The translations under genes were made by a program, and so were the position numbers. DNA of 64,000 nucleotides, taken from contig NC_080570.1 in assembly GCF_030247185.1 (NCBI RefSeq), forward strand, positions 151,913,641-151,977,640. The letters are read 5' to 3'. The DNA comes from Malaya genurostris. Taxonomy: Eukaryota; Arthropoda; Insecta; Diptera; Culicidae. Within the stretch, counting starts at the first letter, position 1, and each line of letters starts with the position of its first letter. The notes under the pieces are model-generated. The model did not search any database. It saw nothing but the letters and a program-made list of their open reading frames with translations, and was not told the DNA's origin. Positions 23,534 through 33,444 of this stretch are shown here, piece by piece.

Positions 23534-24466
23534 AAGGGTGATTTTTTAAGAGCTTGAGAACTTTTTTAAACAATAAAACGCATAAAATTTGCAAAATCTC
23601 ATCGGTTCTTTATTTTAAACGTTAGATTGGTACATGACATTTACTTTTTGAAGATAATTTCATCTGCCACAACGTCGAATTTTCAGTGAATGGGCCCTAG
23701 AAAAGTTGGCAGAAAATCCGCTTTTTTATCGACAAATTTTGTTCAGCGATGAGGCTCATTTCTGGTTGAATGGCTACGTAAATAAGCAAAATTGCCGCAT
23801 TTGGAGTGAAGAGCAACCAGAAGCCGTTCAAGAACTGCCCATGCATCCCGAAAAATGCACTGTTTGGTGTGGTTTGTACGCTGGTGGAATCATTGGACCG
23901 TATTTTTTCAAAGATGCTGTTGGACGCAACGTTACAGTGAATGGCGATCGCTATCGTTCGATGCTAACAAACTTTTTGTTGCCAAAAATGGAAGAACTGA
24001 ACTTGGTTGACATGTGGTTTCAACAAGATGGCGCTACATGCCACACAGCTCGCGATTCTATGGCCATTTTGAGGGAAAACTTCGGAGAACAATTCATCTC
24101 AAGAAATGGACCGGTAAGTTGGCCACCAAGATCATGCGATTTGACGCCTTTAGACTATTTTTTGTGGGGCTACGTCAAGTCTAAAGTCTACAGAAATAAG
24201 CCAGTAACTATTCCAGCTTTGGAAGACAACATTTCCGAAGAAATTCGGGCTATTCCGGCCGAAATGCTCGAAAAAGTTGCCCAAAATTGGACTTTCCGAA
24301 TGGACCACCTAAGACGCAGCCGCGGTCAACATTTAAATAAAATTATCTTCAAAAAGTAAATGTCATGTACCAATCTAACGTTTAAAATAAAGAACCGATG
24401 AGATTTTGCAAATTTTATGCGTTTTATTGTTTAAAAAAGTTATCAAGCTCTTAAAAAATCACCCTT
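23534..24466 (+). mobile_element. DD41D Tc1/mariner-type element, rearranged copy 1
   Basis: A 933-bp element flanked by TA (23532-23533 and 24467-24468). Its last roughly 120 bp (24350-24466) is repeated as a near-perfect inverted copy at the left end (23534-23662), so the two ends form a long hairpin. In the sister element at 56085-57013 the transposase start side has a different terminus, so here the original 5' end has been replaced by an inverted copy of the 3' end. The coding part begins abruptly after this arm. It is non-autonomous. Confidence 0.9.
23664..24359 (+). pseudogene. DD41D transposase, 5'-truncated
   Basis: The open frame starts in mid-protein (LPQRRIFSEWALEKLAENPL) directly after the inverted arm and runs to a TAA at 24357-24359 after IIFKK. 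The catalytic core is intact: LFSDEAHFW (first Asp), MWFQQDGATCHTA (second) and CDLTPLDYFLWG (third), with 41 residues between the second and third. The N-terminal DNA-binding domain is absent. From EWALEKL onward it appears identical to the 56-kb copy except for one residue near the C-terminus (LNK versus LNE). A 217-residue product could start at 23706 but would lack DNA binding. Confidence 0.9.
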
Positions 24467-24589
24467 TATTAAGAAATATGTGAGTTTTATTCGTATTCAC
24501 GTCATCCAGTTTTGTCTCTGACATCACACACTCACTTCTAGTTACATCACTTAGATGTTCCACAATGTTGCTGGGATTTTCCCCGTATG

Positions 24590-27500
24590 CGCATTCCTGG
24601 ACTCTGAGTCTAGATTTTGGAACGGAATTCCGGACCAAAACCGGGAACTGAATTCTGGACCTGATCAGGATTTTGAGGCAACAGTCTGGAGCAGAACGTA
24701 AAAATTGTCATGTATTTTCAATGAGAGAACACAATCCAACAGCTTCATCTTTTTTTTTACTGTCTCATTCGTCTCTAACTGCTGCGAAAGAGAGTATCAA
24801 TGCCAACATCACTCGTTCCTCCTACGATTCGATATAAAAAAATCTGTCAAGTTTGTTTATAAACAGAGATTAAAATATGATAAATCTATATAATTACACC
24901 CCAAAACTTTCTTTGAAATCAAAACTACAATTGATACGGACACTAAAATGAAAAAACCAAGCTGTAAACCTCGAAGCTTCGGTTGAATATCGAAACTGAA
25001 CAGTATGCGACGTTCACAGAAAACCGAAAATGACTGAAGGGACCAACGAAAGAAAGAACACAATTTTGAAACTACAATTTCGCTTTTGTCGTTGACTGGA
25101 CGTGGATCACAATCTCAAAATTTGCCAGCTGAGCAGAGAGTGACATATATTTTTCATAATATTCGTCTGTTTTGAGGCAATGAAAATGACTTTTATCAAC
25201 TCTGGTCTGGAGCAGGATTCGGAATCTGAAACTGAAGATTGTATTCGAGTTCTTCACTGTGAACTGAATTCTTTAGCAAGATTGTGAACCTGAATCTTGA
25301 CCATGGATTCTTGGACTGAGTTCTGGGCCTGAATCTGAATTCTGAATTAGGAACTGAATTTTGTTCCAGGAACTAAATTCTAAATTAGAATTTTGGATCT
25401 AAATTCAGAACCTGATCATGGAACTGGATTCAGAGCATAAATTCGGAAATTTAATCCTGGATCCGAAACTTAATGGTGAAACTGGTTTCTGAAATTGAAC
25501 TCTGGACCTAGAACTGATTTCAGAAGCTAGATTCTGGAACTGAATTCAGAACCAAGATTCTGGATCTAAAGTCGGGAGTCTAACCAGATTTCAGGATCAA
25601 GATTCCGGAGCTGGATTCTAAATCCGGATGCCGGAATAGAAATTCTAGACTGAAAATAAAACTCTGGGCTGGAATGTGAATTTTGAACCAGAATTTTAAA
25701 TACTGGATCTGGATTCTGGAACTGAGTTCCGAATACTGGATCTAGATTCTAGAGCTGAACACTGAACTCGGATCCGATTTTTGAACCAAGATTCTGGAGT
25801 TGGATTCTAAACATGGATTCTGGATCTGTAATCTGAAACTGTATTCAAAATCAGAATTCTGGAGCCGAATTCTGAACATGACACAGAATTAAGTGTTAAA
25901 ACATGGATTCTGGATCTGTAATCTGAAACTGTATTCAAAATCAGAATTCTGGAGCAGAATTATGAACATGGATTTGAGAATCGATTTTTGGAGCTGAAAC
26001 CCAATTCTGCACCAAGATTCTGTAACTGAGTTGTGGAGTAGGGTTCCAAACCTGGATTCCGGTACTGAATTCTGAACATAGAACTGGAACAGAGACCGGA
26101 AGCTGAGTTATGAACCAAAATTCTGAGTCTAGATTCTAGAACTGAGCTCTGAGTCTGTATTCTGGAGCGGAATTTTGAATCTAGATTTTAGAACAGAATT
26201 CTGAACTGCGGAGCTAAACCATAATTCTAACTGCTGGATTAAGATTCTGGAACTGGACTCTAGAACCTATCTAGACCTGGAACTTATTTATGAGCCTAGA
26301 TTCTGGAACTGAAATCTAAAACTGAGCTGGATTTTAAGTCTGGATTCTGGAACAGAATTCGGGATATAAAACTGAAACCGGAAGCTGTTTTCTAAACCAA
26401 AATTCTGAATCTGGATTCTGAAACTGAATTCTGGACCAGAATTCTGGAGCCGAATTTTGGATCCGGATTCGAGAGCTGAACTCTGGACCTGGAATTGCAT
26501 TTTGACCCAATGTTCTGGAGCTAGATTCTGAACATGGATCCTAGATTCTGGAACTGAATTCTGAAGTTGGATTTTCAATCTAAACTCTTGAGTTGAAACT
26601 GAATACTGAACCTAGAGTCTGAAAATTAAGGAGGAAGCTGAGTTCTGAACCAAAATTCTGAGGCTAGATTCTAGAACTGAGCTCTGAGACTGTATTCTGG
26701 AGCGGAATTTTGAATCTAGATTCTATAACAGAATTCTGAACTGGAGTTAGACCATAATTCTAACTGCTGGATTAAGATTCTGGAGCTGGATTCTAGAACC
26801 TTCCAGATTTCTAGACCTGAAACTTAATTCTGAGCCTAAATTCTGGAGCTAAAATCTAAAACTGAATTCTGAAGATAGATTCTATGCCTGGATTCTGGAA
26901 CAAAATTCTGGGTATGAAACTGAATTCTGAAACTGAAACCGGGAGCTTAGTTCTGAACCAAAATTCTGAATCTGGATTCTGAAACTGAATTCTAGACCAA
27001 AATTCTGAAACTGAGTTTTGATTCCAGATTCTAGAACTGAATTCTAGAGTCTAACTGAATTCGGTGCCAGAATTCTAAATGCTGGATCAAGATTCTGAAT
27101 CTGGATTCGGGAACTGAATTGTATCTGGAACTGAATTTAAAACCTCAGAATCTGGACTAAGATTCTGGAGCATAATTTTGAATCTGGATTCTAGTGCTGA
27201 ATTCTGGACCTGGAATTGCATTTTGACTCAATATTCTAGAGCTAGATTCTGGAACACGGATTCCAGATTCTGAAACTGAATTCTGAAGCTAGATTCTCAA
27301 TCTGGATCAATCTTGAGCTGACACTGAATTCACAACCTGGAGTCTGAAAATAAAAGAGGGCGCTGAGTTCTGATCCAGAATTCTAGAACTGGACTCGAAT
27401 TTTGGAACCGATTTTTGGACTAGAACTGAATGTTGGGCCTGGAACTGAATATTTGGATTCCGAAACTGAATTTTGATTCTGGATTCTGGAATTGAATTCT

Positions 27501-27620
27501 GGACCCAAACCCGAACGTGAGCTTTGAACGTAGATGCTAAAACTAAAGCCTGAAGCTGAGTTCTGATCCAGGATTCTGGAGCTGAATTGTGGACCGAAAT
27601 GACGTGCACTGACAAAACTG
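24590..27620 (-). repeat. Large degenerate minisatellite based on GAATTCTGGAACTG
   Basis: About 2.4 kb (25240-27620), plus a small outlier at 24595-24690, consists of irregular 18-24 bp repeats of words such as GAATTCTGGAACTGA, GGATTCTGAACC and GATTCTGGAGCTGA. Larger duplications are visible: AACATGGATTCTGGATCTGT occurs twice (25810 and 25900), and blocks near 26120-26240 and 26650-26770 match. The frames here translate to repetitive glutamine/serine/asparagine-rich peptides and are not genes. A small patch of the same kind occurs at 39770-39970. Confidence 0.88.
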
Positions 27621-27639
27621 ACCAGTCTTGCTCAGTCAA

Positions 27640-28500
27640 CTGAGAAGTCTAGAATGTATTAACTATGGAGACAATAGATGAATGTGATAGAACGACTGAG
27701 CTGTTCATTTGGTTGGTTTTTGCATCTTGTGATTAGCCCAACTAATCCATATTTGTCCATATTTTTCATGAAATAATTGAAACTGGGAGTATATAAATGA
27801 GAACCATATTAATAAACCAAACACGAAGGTTTAAAAGTTAGTATCGTAATAGAAAAAAGACACGTAACTGCCGTGCTAAACTAAACGAGCAAGATGACGT
27901 GTTTAAAATATATGACGAGTGAACCAAAGGTCCATGCAAAACTAAGCCAAATAATCTGCCATACAATCTACGAATCGTAACAAAATTATCATGCACACAA
28001 ACTACTAGGTGTGCGGTTTTATTATGAATATGACTTGTTTAGTGGTTTGCGATCTTCGAATTGTAAAAAAGTTAAGATTCGATTAGATGATCGAAGTATT
28101 CGATCTGTCATGGGTAATGTCTATTAAACTGGACACAGTCAAATTTTATTATTCTCCATCTAAGTATTTTTTTGCTTCCTTTAGTCAGACATCACTCATT
28201 GCATCATATTGATTGGCATCTTTCTCTATCGAGTAGTGACACAGACAAACCCAGGGTCTCCGACGGAATCATCGAAAAAGAGAAGATATTTTTGAAAATG
28301 AAACAACTGTGTGTAACTTGTACAGTAATAAATTGCACTCAAAACTGGCTTATTTAACAGTCCATGAATCTAAATTTACCAAAAATTCTATTGAATAAAA
28401 AACTATTCGTTTTAGAAATTGTGTTGATTAGAAAAACATTCAATTTCCTTTTACTATGTCAAATACTGCAGAAACCACGACGGTGCTAAAACCTGTGGCG
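27640..28500. other. Intronic stretch without recognised features
   Basis: AT-rich, no domain-bearing frame, no clear repeat. Confidence 0.45.
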
Positions 28501-29900
28501 GAGGTCGATCTCACATGGACCAGGACCCTAAAGTCACCGTCACACCGAGGTGGCTGTGGTCAGCGACGAAAGTAAAAACGCTAACTCACCGGTGTCAACA
28601 ATTGGAAGAATTTGGAAGTTCATAAAATTCATCCCGCAAACACTTTCGGCTTCGTTTGCTCGTACCTCGGTTTTTGTGGTTCCGGCGGTGCGTTGCCAAA
28701 CCGACCGACCGACCGACCGACTTCGGTGAACTTCGGTCCGGTGTTCTCCGCAACCAGGAAAGGGATTAACCACACAACGAAAACCAAACCCAAACACCTT
28801 GGTTTGGTTTGGTTTGGTTTCATAGCTAATTGATTTTCCCGAATGATCCCTTCCGTCCTTCCGTAGGTGTGTTCGGAAGACGAACGAGCGAAGAAAAAAA
28901 TAAATAAACTCTAAGATGAAAGTAGATTATTACGCGGTGATGATGGCATGCGGTATTGTAAAACCGGACCAAACGTCTATACCGCAAACTTTGATTTGCT
29001 CCGATAAATTATAACTTTTTTTTTGGGTTTAGTGCGATGCACTGACAGTGCGCCGTCGGTCAGCTGTGCGACGCAGTCATCTCTGTTTGTGTATGTGGTT
29101 TTTTTTTCATACATTTAGACGTACGAATTCGGATGCCTTCGAGTGTTAGAACTAACTCCGAACGGGAGCCGATGTGGCACAGAATGTAGTTTGTTTTTTT
29201 TTCGGGACGCAACATAATTCCACCCGTCGAACGAACCCTAATCGATTACCAAGCGGACCGCGCAGATCGCCTATAAATTATTCAGCGCAATTCTTCAAAA
29301 CATTAAAATGAAGTGTTAATGCTACTTTAATTTTTTTAAATCACAGCTTAAATCATTTTTACGACGGTGAAATCCGCGCTCTTACGGGTCGCGGCCGTGC
29401 TACAATTCCGCCTGGATCGCGTTTGAACCCGACGCGCATGCTTGGGCTTTGTTCTCGACGACCACACCGTCGATCTTCGTCGGAGTTACGAGGCTATGCA
29501 CCCGAGGCGCGCGATGTTGCAGGCAGATCATCTGCTCGCGCGGATCCCGAACAAAACAGACTCCTTCGAACCAGGGGAGGGAGGGGTGAGATTGGAGACC
29601 CCGATTGCTGGTCGTTTGTTTCCGACGGTCGGACGAACGAACGAACGAAAAAATAATTAATGGTCGTAATTTACTACAATGAAATATATTCCCTTATAGA
29701 GCGTATAGACGCGACACGTAACCAACGTTTAGCGGTTTTAGAGGAACCGCCTACAACAATAACTAGCCGATCCGTGGCACCGACAACAGGCGCAACAGGC
29801 GAAAAGGACCGCAGCGATAAAGTAGCAAATTAAGTACGCTTTAAAATGCCGTTGCCAATCATTTCCCCCGCAAGGGTATTATTCTCCGACTAATTTGGAG
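28500..29900. other. GC-rich intronic island with simple repeats
   Basis: Composition changes sharply here. It has a CCGA run (28702-28721) and a GGTTT run (28799-28819). The segment 29340-29830 is CpG-rich. Overlapping frames at 29423-29660 are open in two phases, which in CpG-rich DNA is weak evidence for coding. No match to known RUNX exons. Perhaps regulatory, or an unrecognised exon. Confidence 0.4.
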
Positions 29901-30589
29901 CCCGGCTGGAGAGAAGTTGTAGCTATTTCAAGCTCGTTCCGTGACGTGTGACATCTTTTGTCACGTGAATACAAACCAGTATGTGACAATGTATTATTCT
30001 CAGTCGGAACCTAGTTTTAATTGAATATCGAACACTTTCCATTTATTCAAGCAATTATTTATCCTCTTGACCCCTCATACCCTAAAACCAACAAACCACT
30101 TTACTTTCATGGTACACCACGGTGCCTGTTGAATAACCACCCTACGTAGTGAGGTGAAACCAATAAGCCACAAACAAAGAGATCTACAGCCGTACAGTCA
30201 TGCCACGATTGTGACTGGTATGATGGTCGGACCGGTTCTTACATTGTCACACTTTAATGGATTCATTGCTACATGGTTTAGTAGATTGGGTAGCACAATT
30301 CTAAAAAATGTTTCGTACTAAACTAGACTATAGAACTAGTACTAGTTGTTTTTAAAAATCATGAAATCAATCATGTCATGAAATTATGACAATTGTTCAT
30401 GATTTTATAATCGAAATTAATCAAACCTGAGCATGAAATATGCCTCATTCGAAGCTCGCAGCTCCAATTTTATTTTCGGACATCACTTGAACTTTCCGAG
30501 TGGAAAGATAATATAACTATTTTTTTTTGTATTGTGTGATAAATTCGATTCTAAATTTATGGCTTGAACGCCATGCATTTTTTATTCAT

Positions 30590-31760
30590 TTTATCGTGCC
30601 CAATACCGCTCGACAGGTCGCAACTTCGGGCAGTTAGGTTGGTTGGCCTACTTCGGTACAACATGAATTTCAATCATTTTATACCATTCCAAAACATCTT
30701 TGGCGTAGCGATAAGAAGCCAAATCAGGCCAGAATAGCAATGGAGCCGTCATAGTGGCTTAAGGGGGGGTAGGGTCTAAACGAAGAAAAAAATCATTTTT
30801 GCGAATTTTTTCCAGAATTATCGTCCAACAAAATAAATTCAAACGTTTTGCATTATAAAAAGAAAAAAATAACGAGAAGTAAGTCGGTGAAGAGGTATTT
30901 TTGGGAACACTTCTTAAAAATCATGATTTGCGGTGTTCACTGTATCTCAGCGTAGAATAATCAGAAGTGAACAAATGAATGCAGCATAGTAAGAGTAGAA
31001 ATTTTTCTAGACCCCAACGTTTCTGTTTGATTTTTTTTATTTTTTAAGTTTTTGGTGGTTTTTCAAAGTGAAAACTACGATTTTTCACGAAAAAAACTCG
31101 TCATTTTGTATCTGTTGAACTTCCCCAAAGTAACAAATAACGAAAAGGAAAACGTTGGGGTCTGGTTTTTTATATGTGGAAAGTATGTGCAAAATTTGAA
31201 TTGGTGCAGCAGTTTTTGAATGACGATGGACACGGACTTTCAAAACCCGCTTTCGAGAAAATCGCGTTTGAAATTTTTTGTCTATAAAATGAATGGAAAC
31301 AATTAATTACTCCAGGGAGCCCGTAGGGTCTAACATTTTCAAAAAATCATATTTTTTCCTTCATAACGAAACATTTCAAGAATGTTTTGTCAAGTTTTCA
31401 AGTCAGTCGATGCAGAAAGCTTGGGCCTGTGTGCTTAGTTCTTACTTCTTCGCAGTATGAGATAAGCAAAGATAAAGGTCCATAACTTCCAGAGTTTCGT
31501 TACAATAGGCTTGAAAATTTTACAGAAAATTCTTCAAATGTTTTACTATAAGAAAATATAAAGAAAATTATTTTTTAAACGTGTTGGATCCTACCCTAGC
31601 CCCTTAAGAATGGTAACAATTCCATTTTTCACGGAATAAGGAGACATTCGTTAAGGTATATTTCATTGTGTACCGTACCGGCAGTGATGAAGCTTTGGCT
31701 TGATCAACCACAGCTGCATATTGCCTGCCATATCATAATATTTTTGGCATTAAAAATGCC
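30590..31760 (-). pseudogene. Decayed DD37E transposase split by a MITE
   Basis: On the minus strand the right piece (31604-31760) reads NIMIWQAICSCG, then SFITAGTVHNEIYLNECL, and the left piece (30590-30762) reads LLFWPDLASYRYAKDVLEWY, then NQPNCPKLRPVERYWA. Aligned with the DD37E element at 3.7-4.8 kb these are the middle and C-terminal catalytic blocks, with the second Asp (WPDLAS) and the final Glu (RPVERYW). Several stops and a frameshift break it. A TTAA-flanked insertion (30763-31603) separates the pieces. The outer ends are not recognisable. Confidence 0.8.
30763..31603. mobile_element. TTAA-flanked MITE, 841 bp
   Basis: Flanked on both sides by TTAA (30759-30762 and 31604-31607). 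The ends are imperfect inverted repeats: left GGGGGGGTAGGGTCTAAA, right (reversed) GGGGCTAGGGTAGGATCC. The interior is AT-rich and non-coding; AGGGTCTAA recurs near 31324-31334. The TTAA duplication is the hallmark of piggyBac-type elements. Removing it restores continuity of the DD37E relic, which confirms that it is an insertion. Confidence 0.8.
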
Positions 31761-32008
31761 TTACTCTTCGCTATACGGGGACGGACGTATAGTCGGATCG
31801 TCGTTTCTGTATTTCAATAGCATACTACTGGTTAGAATCGACCTATGTTTTCATCCACCAATCCCAGTTGTACAAAATGACGTCATTTTCTTGTTCGGCA
31901 TAGGAGGCTTTGCGTCATGCATAAAAACACTGCATCGTTCTGTGTAGTATGAAGAGGAATCTATAAATATATGCTGCAAAATATTTCTTTGTCTAGTTGA
32001 AACAAGTA

Positions 32009-33301
32009 ACAGATCGACTGAAAAGTTCGTATCGTTTCTATGAGAGGGCGCCACTAGAATTAAATCCATACCATTTTCAGTTAGTACCAACCTTCAAAAG
32101 ATACGTGTATAAATTTGACAGCTGTCTGATTATTAGTTTGTGAGATATTGCATTTTGAGTGAAGCTACTTTTGTTATTGTGAAAAAAATGGAAAAAAAGG
32201 AATTTTGTGTGTTGATGAAACACTACTTTTTGATGAAAAAAAGTGCCGCCGATACCAAAAAATGGCTTGATGAGTGTTATCCAGACTCTGCACCGGGCGA
32301 AGCAACAATTCGTAAGTGGTTTGCAAAATTTCGTACTGGTCATATGAGCACCGAAGACGATGAACGCAGTGGACTTCCAAAAGAGGCTGTTACCGATGAA
32401 AACGTGAAAAAAAATCCACAAAATGATTTTCAATGACCGTAAAGTGAAGTTGATCGGGATAGCTGACACCCTAAAGATATCAAAAGAACGTGTTGGACAT
32501 ATTATTCACGAATATTTGGATGTGAGAAAACTTTGAGCAAAATGGGTGCCGCGTGAGCTCACAATCGATCAAAAACAACAACGAATTGATGATTCTGAGC
32601 AGTGTTTGGAGCTGTTATATCGAAATAAAACCGATTTTTTTCGTCGATATATAACACTGGACGAAACATGGCTCCATCACTTCACTCCGGAGTCCAATCG
32701 ACAGTCAGCTGAGTGGACTGCACGCGATGAACCGAACCCAAAGCGTGGAAGAACTCAACAATCGGCCGGTAAGGTTATGGCGTCTGTATTTTGGGATTCG
32801 CATGGTATAATTTTCATCGACTACCTTGAAAAGGGAAAAACCATCAACAGTGACTATTATATAGCGTTATTAGAGCGTTTGAAGGACGAAATTTAAAATA
32901 AAACGGCCTCATTTGAAGAAGAAAAAAGTTTTGTTTCATAAAGACAATGCACCGTGTAACAAGTCGATGAAAACCATGCTGAAATTGAACGAATTGGGTT
33001 TCGAATTGCTCCCTAATCCACCGTATTCTCCAGATTTGGCCCCCAGTGACTTTTTCCTGTTCTCAGACCTCAAGAGAATGCTCGCTGGTTAAAAATTTAG
33101 AAGCAATGAAGAGGTAATCGCTGAAACTGAGGCCTATTTTGAGGCAAAGGACAAATCGTACTACAAAAATGGTATCGAAAAGTTGGAAGATCGCTATAAT
33201 CGCTGTATCGCCTCTGATGGCAATTATGTTGAATAATAAAACGAATTTTGGCGAAAAATGTGTGTTTCTATTAAACGATACGAACTTTTCAACCGAACTG
33301 T
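32009..33301 (+). mobile_element. Irritans-subfamily mariner, copy 2
   Basis: A 1293-bp element flanked by TA (32007-32008 and 33302-33303). Ends: left ACAGATCGACTGAAAAGTTC, right (reversed) ACAGTTCGGTTGAAAAGTTC. It is the sister of copy 1 at 5220-6498 and keeps the full 34-residue spacing between the second and third catalytic Asp that copy 1 has lost. Confidence 0.92.
32188..33236 (+). pseudogene. Mariner (DD34D) transposase, copy 2, broken
   Basis: The ancestral frame runs from the ATG at 32188 (MEKKEFCVLMKHYFLMKKSA) to the TAA at 33234-33236 after NYVE. One extra A in the A-run near 32405 shifts frame. A TGA follows MRKL where the family has CAKWVP (near 32536). YITLDETWLHHF (first Asp) is present. 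The TAA after LLERLKDEI is shared with copy 1, followed here by one extra base. The second Asp is in FHKDNAPCN (His to Asn and Gln to Lys changes) and the third in LAPSDFF. A further TAA replaces Lys in LAG(K)KF near 33090. It is inactive. Confidence 0.9.
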
Positions 33302-33444
33302 TAGCTCGTCCAGTAAATCCGTTCGCTCACTGGATATTTCAATTGCATACCATTGAAAAATTGGTTTGAATTGACGGTATGTTTTCACGAGCCAATGACA
33401 GTCGCAGTGAATGATGTCAAACTGTCGTCCGATTTGCGCAGTAT

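Larger units (their letters stand above)
31940..33440 (+). repeat. TATA-bearing repeat unit, copy A (carries mariner copy 2)
   Basis: Starts with GAGGAATCTATAAATATATGC, matching GGGAATCTATAAATATATGC at 33461 of the next unit. After the mariner insertion it resumes with CCGTTCGCTCACTGGATATT, matching TCGTTCGCTCGCTGGATAGT at 33542. So two units lie head to tail, and the mariner landed at a TA inside the first. Confidence 0.65.

Noticed and set aside
26288..27639. Minus-strand protein genes in the GAATTC array
   Set aside because: The peptides are direct translations of the minisatellite and carry no domain.
28766..29101. AACCACA/TGTGGTT words as RUNX autoregulatory sites
   Set aside because: A 7-mer is expected about eight times on both strands of 64 kb by chance, so the few seen are not evidence.
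29423..29660. Exon in the CpG-rich island
   Set aside because: Two phases are open at once, no domain is visible, and splice sites were not convincing.
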